A stretch of DNA of 64,000 nucleotides, taken from contig JAHJHL010000192.1 of NCBI GenBank assembly GCA_018823905.1, forward strand, positions 1 through 64,000, written 5' to 3'. The stretch is from Alphaproteobacteria bacterium (GTDB taxonomy: Bacteria; Pseudomonadota; Alphaproteobacteria; Sphingomonadales; Sphingomonadaceae). A program made the translations under genes and the position numbers. Below the pieces are notes generated by a model that saw only the letters and a program-made list of their open reading frames with translations, ran no database searches and was not told the origin of the DNA. Position 1 is the first letter of the stretch; each line of letters opens with the position of its first letter. This document shows, piece by piece, positions 18,576-30,650 of the stretch.

Positions 18576-19184
18576 ATGACCGCGCGCGTCGAGTTCTTTT
18601 TCGACCTTTCGTCGCCCTGGACGTGCCTGGCGTTTTACAACCTGCCGGGGGTGCTCGAACGCACGGGCGCGACCGCCATCTACCGACCGATCCTCGTCGG
18701 CGGGGTGTTCAATGCGGTCAACCCCGCCGTCTATGCGGCGCGCGAACAGGTGGACAACCGGCGGCTCCAGCATAGCTGGAAGGTGCTGAAGGACTGGGCG
18801 CGGCTAGCCGGGGTGCCGATGAGCTTCCCGTCGCAATGGCACCCGGCGAAAAGCATCGCGGCAATGCGCTTTTGCTGCGCGATTGAGGACGATCAGGAGG
18901 CGCTCGTGCGTTTTGCGGGCGGCGCCTTTACGAGCTATTTTGACCGTCAGGAAAATCTCGACGACCCCGCAGTGCTCGCGGCAATCGCCGATGCCGAAGG
19001 ACTCGACGGCGCCGCGCTGTCCGAGGTGGCGAGCAGCGATCCGGTCAAGGCGCGGCTGCGCGCCAACACCGATGAAGTCATCGCGCGCGGTGGTTATGGT
19101 TCGCCGACGATCTTCGTCGATAAGGACGATATGTATTTCGGCAACGACCAGCTCCCGCTCGTCGAAGCCGCTTTGACACGCTGA
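18576..19184 (+). CDS. 2-hydroxychromene-2-carboxylate isomerase family (DsbA-like, GST kappa-like)
   Basis: VEFFFDLSSPWTCLAFYNLPGV; GGYGSPTIFVDKDDMYFGNDQLPLVEAAL. Confidence 0.9.
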   Translation: MTARVEFFFDLSSPWTCLAFYNLPGVLERTGATAIYRPILVGGVFNAVNPAVYAAREQVDNRRLQHSWKVLKDWARLAGVPMSFPSQWHPAKSIAAMRFCCAIEDDQEALVRFAGGAFTSYFDRQENLDDPAVLAAIADAEGLDGAALSEVASSDPVKARLRANTDEVIARGGYGSPTIFVDKDDMYFGNDQLPLVEAALTR

Positions 19185-19197
19185 AAGGGATAATCCC

Positions 19198-20001
19198 GTG
19201 AAAGACCGCATTTCCATCACCATGCTCGACGGCGGCATCGCCGACGTCCGCCTGATCCGCGCTGACAAGATGAACGCGCTCGACCCAGCGATGTGGGCGG
19301 CGCTGACCGAAGCCGTTGATACGCTCAAGGCAATGACCGGCCTGCGCGTCGTCGTGCTGTCGGGCGAGGGGCGCGCCTTTTGCGCCGGGCTCGACCTGTC
19401 GAGCCTGAACAATGAGCGTGATCCGGGCGCAAGCAGCGCGGGCGGCACGCTGGCCGATCGCACCAAGGGCATCGCCAACAACGCGCAATATGCCGCGTGG
19501 GGCTGGCGCGAAATCCCGGTGCCGGTGATCGCCGCGGTGCATGGCGTGGCGTTCGGGGCGGGCAGCCAGATCATGGCCGCTGCCGACATCCGCGTCGTCC
19601 ACCCCGACACGCGGATCGCGATTATGGAAATGCGCTGGGGGCTGGTTCCTGACGTTGCGGGCATGGCGCTGTGGCGCACGCAGGTCGCCGACGATGTGCT
19701 GCGCGAGATGATCTATACCAACCGCGAATTCAACGGTTCGGAAGCGAAGCTGCTCGGCTTTGCGACGCATGTCTCCGACGATCCGCTGGCGAAAGCGATG
19801 GAGCTGGCGGCGGTGATCGCCGACAAGAATCCGCATGCGATCCGCGGCGCCAAGCGGCTGTGCAACATGCTGGCCGACGCGACTGACGCGGAGATTTTGC
19901 AGGCCGAAAGTGACGAGCAGGTCAAGGTCATCCGCACCCCGAACCAGATGGAGGCGGTGATGGCCGGGATGCAGAAGCGGAAGCCAAATTTCGCGGATTG
20001 A
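19198..20001 (+). CDS. Crotonase/enoyl-CoA hydratase family protein
   Basis: GEGRAFCAGLDLSSLN; AAVHGVAFGAGSQIMAAADIRVVHPDTRIAIMEMRWGLVPD. Confidence 0.93.
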   Translation: MKDRISITMLDGGIADVRLIRADKMNALDPAMWAALTEAVDTLKAMTGLRVVVLSGEGRAFCAGLDLSSLNNERDPGASSAGGTLADRTKGIANNAQYAAWGWREIPVPVIAAVHGVAFGAGSQIMAAADIRVVHPDTRIAIMEMRWGLVPDVAGMALWRTQVADDVLREMIYTNREFNGSEAKLLGFATHVSDDPLAKAMELAAVIADKNPHAIRGAKRLCNMLADATDAEILQAESDEQVKVIRTPNQMEAVMAGMQKRKPNFAD

Positions 20002-20003
20002 GA

Positions 20004-20137
20004 TCCTCCCTGTCGCGCAGCGATGGGGAGGGGGACCGCTTGCGAAGCAAGTGATGGAGGGGCAGCGACGGTAGTGCCATGGCCCCTCCGTCAGCGCTTC
20101 GCGCTGCCACCTCCCCATGGCTTCGCCACAGGGAGGA
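20004..20137. repeat. ~134-bp composite palindromic repeat (family A)
   Basis: Ends TCCTCCC...GGGAGGA; its reverse complement shares ...GGGGAGGTGGCAGCGCGAAGCGCTGACGGAGGGG... with 52283-52414; lies between convergent genes. Confidence 0.85.
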
Positions 20138-20142
20138 TCAAA

Positions 20143-20832
20143 CTAGAGAAACCCCAAAAACCGCACCGCATTGTCCCAGTCGCGCTTGTGCGCGGCGCGC
20201 TGCGCCTGCGCCTCGGCATCGGCGCCCCAGCGGCGTTCCTGATATAATTGATCGAGGCTGACCGCTTCCCACAAATCTTCGGGGTCGAACGCCTGCTCGA
20301 TGCAGGCCAAGCCAGCGACCAGCGACCCGCCGATCGTCACCAGCGGCGTCAGCGCCGTCATCGTCCACGGGTCATGCCCCAGCGTGGCGGAGCGCAGCGC
20401 CGCGACCGTCGCGGGCGGCTGGTCGACGGGGAGTATTCCCTGCGTGATGATGAACTCGACCCGGAATTGTGCCTCGGCCCAGGCCAATACCGGGTTCCAC
20501 GCCGCCACCTGCTCCGCCTGCAACGCCGCATCGCGGTCGTCGCGATAACAGAGAAGGTCGGTCGCGGCATAGGCGGCGATGGGTTCGGCGAACACAACCG
20601 GGTCGGGCGTCGCGAGGTCGATCGCGGCGTTGGCGAGCCCGGTCATCGGCATCGCGCGTGGATCGATCGTATCGCCCTGCGCCTGCCATTCGACCGCAAT
20701 CGCTTCGGCCAGCGCTGTGCTGGCGACGGCGAGCGGTGCGCGGTGCGGGGTGCGCATCGACCGTCCGTCGAGCGCGATGCCCCAGCCACCGTCCTGCAGG
20801 ACGATGGCGACGTCTTTCCAGAAGCGCTTCAC
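20143..20832 (-). CDS. ATP12-family F1-ATPase assembly chaperone
   Basis: VKRFWKDVAIVLQDGGWGIALDGRSMRTPHRAPLAV; AAYAATDLLCYRDD; WNPVLAWAEAQF. Confidence 0.92.
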   Translation of the reverse strand: MKRFWKDVAIVLQDGGWGIALDGRSMRTPHRAPLAVASTALAEAIAVEWQAQGDTIDPRAMPMTGLANAAIDLATPDPVVFAEPIAAYAATDLLCYRDDRDAALQAEQVAAWNPVLAWAEAQFRVEFIITQGILPVDQPPATVAALRSATLGHDPWTMTALTPLVTIGGSLVAGLACIEQAFDPEDLWEAVSLDQLYQERRWGADAEAQAQRAAHKRDWDNAVRFLGFL

Positions 20833-21065
20833 AGGTCTCTGGGCGAACGCCAGCGGCGCGCGAGCAGCCGCGGCATCACTGCAAAATCGAACGCGCCAAT
20901 CAGCACCAACGCGACGCCAATCCAGCGGTCGGTCGGCTGCCCCGCCAGTTCCCAACCGCCGCGAATCAGCACGAAACCGATCAGCACCAGCAACGCGCCC
21001 GCAAGGCGCATCGCGACGATGGCGAAATATCGTTTTTTGGCGAGCGCGTCATTGGCGGGGGTCAT
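20829..21065 (-). CDS. Small hypothetical membrane protein (78 aa)
   Basis: Two predicted TM segments; 4-bp overlaps with both neighbours, consistent with an operon. Confidence 0.7.
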   Translation of the reverse strand: MTPANDALAKKRYFAIVAMRLAGALLVLIGFVLIRGGWELAGQPTDRWIGVALVLIGAFDFAVMPRLLARRWRSPRDL

Positions 21066-21682
21066 GTCGCTTCCTTATCGCCGCCGAGGTGGCGCATCAA
21101 CTGTGCGAGCGCGCCATGGCCGCTTGCCTCAACGCCTGCGATGACCCTGTTGCGCTCGTCGGCGGGCTTATTCTGCGACAGCTTGATCGTCGGCCGCCAA
21201 GCGGTGATCCGCAGCTCGAAACCGGTAATCGCGCCGGTCATCTTGCTGAACAGCGCCGGGTTCATCTTGTCGCGGGTCCATGGCGGATTGGCACCGACAC
21301 GCGCCTCATGATTTGCCGACAGCGTGTCGAGCTGCGCGATCAGCGCGGCGTCTTCGAGCTTGCTGACGACGCCCTCCATTTCGATCGCGACATAGTTCCA
21401 CGTCGGCACCTGATCGGCGTCGGCATACCAGCTGGCGCTGACATAGGCATCCGGCCCCTGCACCACGGCGAGGGCAGTTGCGCCGTCGAGGTGACGGGTC
21501 AGCGCATTGCCGCGCGCGAGGTGGAATTGCAGCGTGGCCCGATCGTCGCTCAGCACCACCGGGACATGCGCGACGCGCGGCCCGTCGGGGGTGGCGGCAA
21601 AGATCGCGGCGAAGCCGATCTCGCGGACCAGCAGCTCGGCCAGATCGTCCTGCCGCGGCCGGAAGGCGCTATTGGGGTGCAT
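21062..21682 (-). CDS. FMN-binding negative transcriptional regulator (PaiB-like)
   Basis: MHPNSAFRPRQDDLAELLVREIGFAAIFA; YVSASWYADADQVPTWNYVAIEMEG; KMTGAITGFEL. Confidence 0.9.
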   Translation of the reverse strand: MHPNSAFRPRQDDLAELLVREIGFAAIFAATPDGPRVAHVPVVLSDDRATLQFHLARGNALTRHLDGATALAVVQGPDAYVSASWYADADQVPTWNYVAIEMEGVVSKLEDAALIAQLDTLSANHEARVGANPPWTRDKMNPALFSKMTGAITGFELRITAWRPTIKLSQNKPADERNRVIAGVEASGHGALAQLMRHLGGDKEAT

Positions 21683-22911
21683 CAGCTCGGTTTGGCGGGA
21701 CGCGCCGGATGCTTCTTGGCACTTGGCTTTTTGCCCGCCGGTTTCTTCGCCGCCGGTTTGCCGGGCTTACCCGCCTTCGCCTTTTCCTTTGCCGATTTCC
21801 CTGCAAAGTCGGTCGGCTTGCTGTCGGCGCTGCGGCCACGCCGCTCGCCGCGCCGCAACTTGCGGATCTGCTTGCTGTGCGCCTTGGCCTGCGCCTTCAG
21901 CGCCGATCTGGGCGGCGGACCTTTTTCTTGTGCGTCGATCCCGACCTCGCCGAGCAGCAGGTCGAAGCCCAGCGCATCGAGGCTGGCGGCGAAATGGTCA
22001 GGCACTGCGGCCTGCACGTCGATCGCGCCGCCGTCGGGGTGATCGATGCGCAGGCGGCGGCTGTGCAGGTGCATCTTGCGGCTGATCGTCCCGGTCAGAA
22101 ACGCGCCCTTGCCGCCATATTTGCCGTCGCCGACGATCGGATGGCCGATCGCCGCCATATGGACGCGCAGCTGGTGCGTGCGCCCGGTCAGCGGCTGCAG
22201 CTCGACCCACGCCGCACTGTTCCCCGCCCGCTCGATGACGCGGTAGCGGGTTTTCGACGGCAGCCCGTCGTCATGGACGTGCATCTTTTCGCCACCCGAT
22301 CCGGGCTGCTTGGCCAGCGGCAGGTCGATTTCGCCCTGCTGGATGTCGGGCACGCCGACGATCAGCGCCCAATAGGTCTTTTTCGCGCTGCGGTTCGAAA
22401 AGCTTTTGGCGAAATAAGCCGCCGCCTTGGGCGTGCGCGCGATCAGCAGCGCGCCCGAGGTGTCCTTGTCGAGCCGGTGGACCAGCTTGGGCCGCGTCGG
22501 CCCGTCGAATTTCAGCGCGTCGAGCAGTCCGTCGACATGGCTGTCGGTCTTGGTGCCGCCCTGCGTTGCCAGCCCCGGCGGCTTGTTGAGCACGATCGCG
22601 CTCGCGTCGCGGTGAATCATCATCCCGGTCGCCAGCTCGATATCGGCATCGGTCAGCGGGCGGCCCTTGCGCGCCGGACGCGCCGCGGCTTCGACCGGCG
22701 GCGTCGGCATCACCAGCTTTTGCCCGGTCGCGATCCGGTCCGACACGTCGGCCTTTTTGCCGTCGAGCGTCAGTTGTCCCGACCGTGCCCAGCGTGCGAG
22801 CAGCGCGTGCGGCGTCCCTTCGCGGTGGCGCTTGAACCAGCGATCGAGCCGGATGCCGTCGTCTTCCTCGGCAATCGTGGCGCTGTCGAGCTGTGGCTTG
22901 GCGTCGGTCAT
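21682..22911 (-). CDS. RluA-family pseudouridine synthase with Lys/Ala/Pro-rich C-terminal tail
   Basis: S4-like N-terminus; LVHRLDKDTSGALLIARTPKAA; GRTHQLRVHMAAIGHPIVGDGKYG. Confidence 0.93.
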   Translation of the reverse strand: MTDAKPQLDSATIAEEDDGIRLDRWFKRHREGTPHALLARWARSGQLTLDGKKADVSDRIATGQKLVMPTPPVEAAARPARKGRPLTDADIELATGMMIHRDASAIVLNKPPGLATQGGTKTDSHVDGLLDALKFDGPTRPKLVHRLDKDTSGALLIARTPKAAAYFAKSFSNRSAKKTYWALIVGVPDIQQGEIDLPLAKQPGSGGEKMHVHDDGLPSKTRYRVIERAGNSAAWVELQPLTGRTHQLRVHMAAIGHPIVGDGKYGGKGAFLTGTISRKMHLHSRRLRIDHPDGGAIDVQAAVPDHFAASLDALGFDLLLGEVGIDAQEKGPPPRSALKAQAKAHSKQIRKLRRGERRGRSADSKPTDFAGKSAKEKAKAGKPGKPAAKKPAGKKPSAKKHPARPAKPS

Positions 22912-23288
22912 GCCGGCACCTGCCGCATGATGAACAGGCCAAGCCAGCACGCGGCGATCGCGCCGATCACCGACGCGAGGACATAGGCGGCCGCCTGAGC
23001 GTTTTGGCCGCGTTCGAAAAGCATCCAGAATTCCATGCTGAAAGAGGAAAAGGTCGTGAAGCCGCCGAGGATTCCGACGCCAACGAACAGCCGCACCGTG
23101 TCGCTGACACCATCGCCGCGCGCGAGCGCACCGATGAGTAGCCCCATGAGCAGGCCGCCGACGATATTGATCGTCAGCGTCCACCAGGGAAAGCCGGGGC
23201 CAAGCCGCGCAAGCATCGCCTGCCCCACCAGATGGCGGGCACCGGCGCCGATCGCGCCGCCGATCATGACGGGGAACAGGCTGTTCAT
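22908..23288 (-). CDS. crcB: CrcB-family fluoride channel
   Basis: GGAIGAGARHLVGQ; TLTINIVGGLLMGLL; GILGGFTTFSSFSMEF. Confidence 0.95.
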   Translation of the reverse strand: MNSLFPVMIGGAIGAGARHLVGQAMLARLGPGFPWWTLTINIVGGLLMGLLIGALARGDGVSDTVRLFVGVGILGGFTTFSSFSMEFWMLFERGQNAQAAAYVLASVIGAIAACWLGLFIMRQVPA

Positions 23289-23339
23289 GACGCTCGCCCT
23301 AGCCCGAAACGGCGCCGAGGCATAGCGGGTGCGTTCTCG

Positions 23340-23963
23340 CTAAGAGTCGGGCGCTGCCAGTGCGGTCGCCGGGCGGCCCTGCGCCGCGCGCCATTCGGCG
23401 GGTCGGACAAAGTCGCCCTGCCAGATGCCGCGGCGCTGCGCCTGCGCTTCGGCTTCCTCAACCATATAGTCGTCGCTGGTCACCACTGCCCAGCCCAAGC
23501 GGACCATTTCGGCGCCGAGGTCGATGCCGTCGGGGAAGGGGCGGGTGCGGCACGCGGCGAGGGTGCGGTCGTAGCGGTCCTTTGCGGCGACCTCGCAATG
23601 CAGCGGGCCTTGTCCCGCCAGTTTTTCGAGCGTGGTCCGCGCGTCGCGTCCGCAGGGCCAGTGGCTGGCGTCGCGGCGCGCGCAATCCTGCCGATATTCG
23701 ACAGCATCGATCCCCGTCAGCCGGATCGTCACCGACCCACCATCCTGTCGCACCGTCAGGCTGTCACCGTCAATCACATGGACCAGCGGCACGACGTGGA
23801 CGGGTGCGGGTAGCCAGACCCACGCCGCAAAGGCCAGCCCGACAAGCAGCAGCAGGGCCAGCAGCGACCGCAAGCGCCGTCGCCAGCGCAGCCGCGTGAG
23901 CGAAGAAGGGGCGCGAAACATCGGTTCGGCCTGACCGGGCGGTCGCGGCTTGGCAAGCGTCAA
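23340..23963 (-). CDS. Thermonuclease (SNase-like) family protein, membrane-anchored or exported
   Basis: VIDGDSLTVRQDGGSVTIRLTGIDAVEYRQ; KDRYDRTLAACR; EAEAQAQRRGIWQGDF. Confidence 0.88.
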   Translation of the reverse strand: MTLAKPRPPGQAEPMFRAPSSLTRLRWRRRLRSLLALLLLVGLAFAAWVWLPAPVHVVPLVHVIDGDSLTVRQDGGSVTIRLTGIDAVEYRQDCARRDASHWPCGRDARTTLEKLAGQGPLHCEVAAKDRYDRTLAACRTRPFPDGIDLGAEMVRLGWAVVTSDDYMVEEAEAQAQRRGIWQGDFVRPAEWRAAQGRPATALAAPDS

Positions 23964-24148
23964 TTATCGGTTGACGATGAGAACAAACCATGTCCAGGTT
24001 GGATCAACATTTCTTCGCGCGACGTTAAACGACTCGCGCAGCCGTCATCGTCTGGGTCCATTTTGGCGGCAAATAGGAACGAACAAAAGGTGAATGACGC
24101 CGAAATGACGACATAGTTACGCCAAGGTGGAGCGATGGAGCGGGGACG

Positions 24149-25201
24149 ATGAGCATGATGGACCATGAAGTGCCGATGCGGCAGGATATCCCGGCATTTC
24201 CTTTGCGCGGTGTCGACGACGCGGACATATGGGCGCCGCTGTCGGTCGGCGGGCAGATTCGCGACGGTACGGCTTCGCCTTTTCTGTTCGTCGGTCCGCC
24301 TGCCGCGCTGCCTGATGCGGCGGCGCTTGCCGAGGTGCGGCTTGCCCATATCCTGCCCCCAGCGCGGGCGGCGGGCTATATCCGGCACAGCGGCCTGCTG
24401 GACATCGTATGGCTCGCGGCGGCGGACACGGTGGACGGCACGACGCTCGCCGACATCTGCGCCGCAGTTGGCGAGCAGGCGTGCCACCTGATCTGCGAAA
24501 CCTCGCTGACCGCGCTCGATCGCGTGGCGGCGGCGATTCCCGCGTCGCTCCACGTCCAGTTCCTTGTCGATGCCGACCCGACCGAAAAGCTGGTCGCGCT
24601 GGCGGCGGCGCGGCGCACCCGGCACCCGGTGGTTCATGACGTGGCGCGCGACGACGCGATGGAACGGATCGACCGTTTGCAGGACGAGGTAGCGCGGATT
24701 TCGCGGCTGCTCGGCGATCTGGCGGGGCAGCGCGGTGGGCTGGACGGAGCCCCGACGGGCTTTGCGCCTCGCGGCGAGGATCCGGACGAATACCCCGGGC
24801 AGCTGCGCTCGCCCACGCGCGATTATGCCGCGATCCCGCGCAGCTTTGTCCCCGAAGAACGCATGCTCGACCGGCAACGCGCCAAGGCGGTACGCCGGAT
24901 GCTGCGTCAGCGGCGGATGCGTGAACAATATTTCCCCGCCGACCTGTTCGCCGACCCGGCGTGGGACATGCTGCTCGACCTCTACGCCGCGCGGCTCGAA
25001 CGCCAGCCGGTGTCGGTGTCGAGCCTGTGCATCGCCGCCGCCGTTCCCGCTACAACGGCGCTGCGCTGGATCAAGACGATGACCGACGCGGGGCTGTTCG
25101 TGCGAGATGCCGACCCGCACGACGGCCGCCGCATCTTCATCGCGCTGGCCGAAGGCACGTGCGACGCGCTGGCACGTTATTTCGAGGCACTGGAGGAGTA
25201 G
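24149..25201 (+). CDS. Conserved protein with C-terminal MarR-like winged helix
   Basis: C-terminus WDMLLDLYAARLERQPVSVSSLCIAAAVPATTALRWIKTMTDAGLFVRDADPHDGRRIFIALAEG. Confidence 0.8.
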   Translation: MSMMDHEVPMRQDIPAFPLRGVDDADIWAPLSVGGQIRDGTASPFLFVGPPAALPDAAALAEVRLAHILPPARAAGYIRHSGLLDIVWLAAADTVDGTTLADICAAVGEQACHLICETSLTALDRVAAAIPASLHVQFLVDADPTEKLVALAAARRTRHPVVHDVARDDAMERIDRLQDEVARISRLLGDLAGQRGGLDGAPTGFAPRGEDPDEYPGQLRSPTRDYAAIPRSFVPEERMLDRQRAKAVRRMLRQRRMREQYFPADLFADPAWDMLLDLYAARLERQPVSVSSLCIAAAVPATTALRWIKTMTDAGLFVRDADPHDGRRIFIALAEGTCDALARYFEALEE

Positions 25202-25257
25202 GCGTGCGCTTGCCAGAGGCCACAGCTTGTGGCAGGGGCGCGCTTCCCGAATTGCGG

Positions 25258-25333
25258 GGGCGCTTAGCTCAGTTGGTAGAGCATCTCGTTTACACCGAGA
25301 GGGTCGGCGGTTCGAGCCCGTCAGCGCCCACCA
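25258..25333 (+). tRNA. tRNA-Val(TAC)
   Basis: Acceptor GGGCGCT/AGCGCCC-A-CCA; D-loop AGCTCAGTTGGTAGAGC; anticodon arm CTCGTTTACACCGAG; T-arm GGCGGTTCGAGCCCGTC. Confidence 0.97.
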
Positions 25334-25404
25334 TATCCCTCTTGTCTTGTTGTCCCCTCCCATGCGGCGTTAAGGGGCTTTCCTGCTCGGAAGGATTGTC
25401 CGCC

Positions 25405-26859
25405 TTGAAACGCCTGTTTGCCGTGCTCGCCTCTGCGCTGTTCGCTGTGTCGCCGCCGGTATCGGCAGCGCCAAAGCAGGCCGACGTTATCATTCGCCAT
25501 GTAACGCTGGTTGATGTCGCGGCGGCGAAGGTGTTGGCGGAGCAGGCAGTTGTCTTGCGTGGTGAGGATATCGTCGCAGTTGGCCCCGACAACAGGATCG
25601 CGCGCGAGTGGCGCGGGGAGCGGCGTGTCGAGGGCAAGGGCAAGTTCCTCATCCCCGGCCTCTGGGACATGCACGTCCATTTTGGCGGCGGGCCCGACCT
25701 GATCGACGAGAACAAGGCGCTGTTGCCGCTCTATGTCGCGAACGGAATAACGACGATCCGCGACGCGTCGGGCGACCTGCCCGATCAGGTGCTCGGCTGG
25801 CGGGGCGAGATTGCGGGCGGCCGTCTGTTCGGCCCGCGCCTGTTGACCTCGGGCGCCAAGATCGAGGGGATCAAGCCGCTGTGGAAAGGAACGATCGAGG
25901 TCGGCAGCGAGGCCGATGTCGATGCCGCGCTCATCCGGCTCAAGGACAGCGACAAGGTCGATTTCGTCAAGATCACCGACAGCACGCTGAAGCCCGAATT
26001 GTTCCTCTATGCGCTGGGTAAGGCGAAGGCGCTCGGCCTGCGCACCTCGGGGCATATCCCGATGGCGCTGACGGTGCAGCAGGCGGTCGACGCCGGGATC
26101 AGCTCGATCGAGCATCTTGATTATGCGTATAATGCGGGGGCGAAGGACGAGGCGGCGATTGCGGCCGATTTCGCGTCGGGTCGCATCGACCGCGCCGAGG
26201 CGAACCGCCGTCTCGACGCCGGATTCGACCGCGATACCGCAATGGCCGCCTATCGCCGCTTTGCCGCACAGGGGGTGTTCGTCACCCCGACGTTGAATGG
26301 CAGCCGCATCATCGCCTATCTCGACCGTGACGATCATTCGAAGGATGCAGGCCTCGCCTATGTCGGGCCAAAGCTGCGCAAAACCTATGATTGGCGGGTG
26401 GAGCGTGCGGCGAAGGCCGATACCGCCGCGATCGCGGCGCGGCACAAGCAGATCGAGGATGTCGGCACGATCTTGCCAATGCTGGCCGAGGCCGGGGTGC
26501 CGATTATCGCGGGGACCGACGCGGGGTTTCTCAACAGCTTCAACTATCCCGGTTTTGGGCTGCATGACGAGATGGCGCTGTTCGTCGAAAAGGGGCTGAC
26601 CCCGGCGCAGGCGCTGGCGTCGGCGGCGCGCGCGGGGCCGGCGTGGTTCGGCTGGCTCGATCGTTATGGCGCGATCAAGCCCGGCATGGCCGCCGATCTG
26701 GTGCTGCTGACGCGCAATCCGCTGGACGATATTGCGGCGACGCGGGCGATCGACACGGTGATCATGCGGGGGAAGTTGCATGATCGTGCGGGGCTCGACA
26801 CCATGCTCGCCGATACGAAAGCCAGAGTCGCGGCGTGGGATTCGGCGGCGAAGCCTTAG
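25405..26859 (+). CDS. Exported amidohydrolase-family metal-dependent hydrolase
   Basis: Signal peptide LKRLFAVLASALFAVSPPVSAA; LIPGLWDMHVHFGGGPD; HIPMAL; AGTDAGFLN; KPGMAADLVLLTRNPLDD. TTG start inferred. Confidence 0.9.
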   Translation: MKRLFAVLASALFAVSPPVSAAPKQADVIIRHVTLVDVAAAKVLAEQAVVLRGEDIVAVGPDNRIAREWRGERRVEGKGKFLIPGLWDMHVHFGGGPDLIDENKALLPLYVANGITTIRDASGDLPDQVLGWRGEIAGGRLFGPRLLTSGAKIEGIKPLWKGTIEVGSEADVDAALIRLKDSDKVDFVKITDSTLKPELFLYALGKAKALGLRTSGHIPMALTVQQAVDAGISSIEHLDYAYNAGAKDEAAIAADFASGRIDRAEANRRLDAGFDRDTAMAAYRRFAAQGVFVTPTLNGSRIIAYLDRDDHSKDAGLAYVGPKLRKTYDWRVERAAKADTAAIAARHKQIEDVGTILPMLAEAGVPIIAGTDAGFLNSFNYPGFGLHDEMALFVEKGLTPAQALASAARAGPAWFGWLDRYGAIKPGMAADLVLLTRNPLDDIAATRAIDTVIMRGKLHDRAGLDTMLADTKARVAAWDSAAKP

Positions 26860-27131
26860 TGGACGGTGGCGGCCGCCGCCTTGCGCGCGCGCCACACGCT
26901 CCACAGGGTGAACACCCCCATCAAGGCCCACACGACGTTTAGCCCCGCCGAGGGCAGCGCGCCATTATAGCCCGAGTTCAGCACAAAGCCGCTCGCTCCG
27001 ATGACGTTCATCCATTGGTAGAGATAGCCGCGCGGTTCGATCCGGCCGAGCGAGAGCAGGACGTAGCTGGCGAGGATGAGGGCGGCGGCGAGCCAGCCGA
27101 TAACCTCGATCGCGATCTGCAAAACGCCCAT
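26856..27131 (-). CDS. Small membrane protein (CBU_0592-like)
   Basis: EVIGWLAAALILASYVLLSLGRIEPRGYLYQWMNVIGASGFVLNSGYNGALPSAGLNVVWALMGV. Confidence 0.75.
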   Translation of the reverse strand: MGVLQIAIEVIGWLAAALILASYVLLSLGRIEPRGYLYQWMNVIGASGFVLNSGYNGALPSAGLNVVWALMGVFTLWSVWRARKAAAATVH

Positions 27132-27177
27132 ATGCCGTCCCTTCGGGTGGCCTGCACCCCGGTCGGGGACAGGATGT

Positions 27178-27450
27178 TCAGCGCATCGTCTGTTCGAGGG
27201 CCTCGACCGCATCCTTGGCTTCGGCGAGGCTGAATCCGGTGCGTTCGCGGACCAGTTTGATTGCTTCGATCTTGCGGTCCTGGCGGAGCAGGGCGCGGAT
27301 TTCTTCGTCGTTGATCCGCTCGTCGCCGACGCGAACCATCGGGCGAGGCGGCGGCGCGGTGAGGTCGCGGCCTGCCCTTTGCCCGCGCAGATAGCGGGCG
27401 AGGAGCAGGCCGAGAACCAGACCGATGACAAGGATCAGCAGCTTGCCCAT
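27178..27450 (-). CDS. Membrane-anchored protein with ribosomal L7/L12 C-terminal-like domain
   Basis: N-terminal TM then EEIRALLRQDRKIEAIKLVRERTGFSLAEAKDAVEALE. Confidence 0.75.
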   Translation of the reverse strand: MGKLLILVIGLVLGLLLARYLRGQRAGRDLTAPPPRPMVRVGDERINDEEIRALLRQDRKIEAIKLVRERTGFSLAEAKDAVEALEQTMR

Positions 27451-27466
27451 GCCGGGTTGCCCCCGC

Positions 27467-30142
<2,676 letters not shown>

Positions 30143-30650
30143 CTTGCAGCAGTCCCCTGTTGGCGCGGCGGGGGAAGACCGTCCGCTGGCGTGGCGGGAG
30201 AGCGGGGCCAGCAGGAGTCGCGCGCGCGGTTTTTGTTGGGGACGCCTTACGCGGGGGGTGGGGAAATGCAAGGGGGTGGGATGGTTGCATCGGGCGTCAG
30301 CGCGTGTGCAACGCAGGATCCCGGATAGCTAGATTTTTCTTCGCGCTGGTCAGTGGACGATGGGGATAAACTGGGACCCCGTCACAGTGCCGTATGCAAT
30401 TCCGAAATTTGGTATCCGAAGACTTAACTTTCTAAGATCAAAATAAGTAAGAGAAAAATAATATATTGGACGCCAATTATTCATTGAAAAATTTTATGGA
30501 AACATCAGCTTAAACGACGTAGTATTGCAATCCAACAAGGTCGCCAACGATATAATAGTGGACCACGGTCCCAGGTTGCGCCTTTCGAGGCCGACAGAAA
30601 GGCTTTCCACCTTGGCTTGCGGATTCCGGCGATCCGCAAAGGAAATCCAC

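Noticed and set aside
24961-25404. N-terminal extension of ORF 24961..26859
   Set aside because: Reads through the 3' end of the MarR-like gene and the tRNA-Val gene; the amidohydrolase begins with its signal peptide at ~25405.
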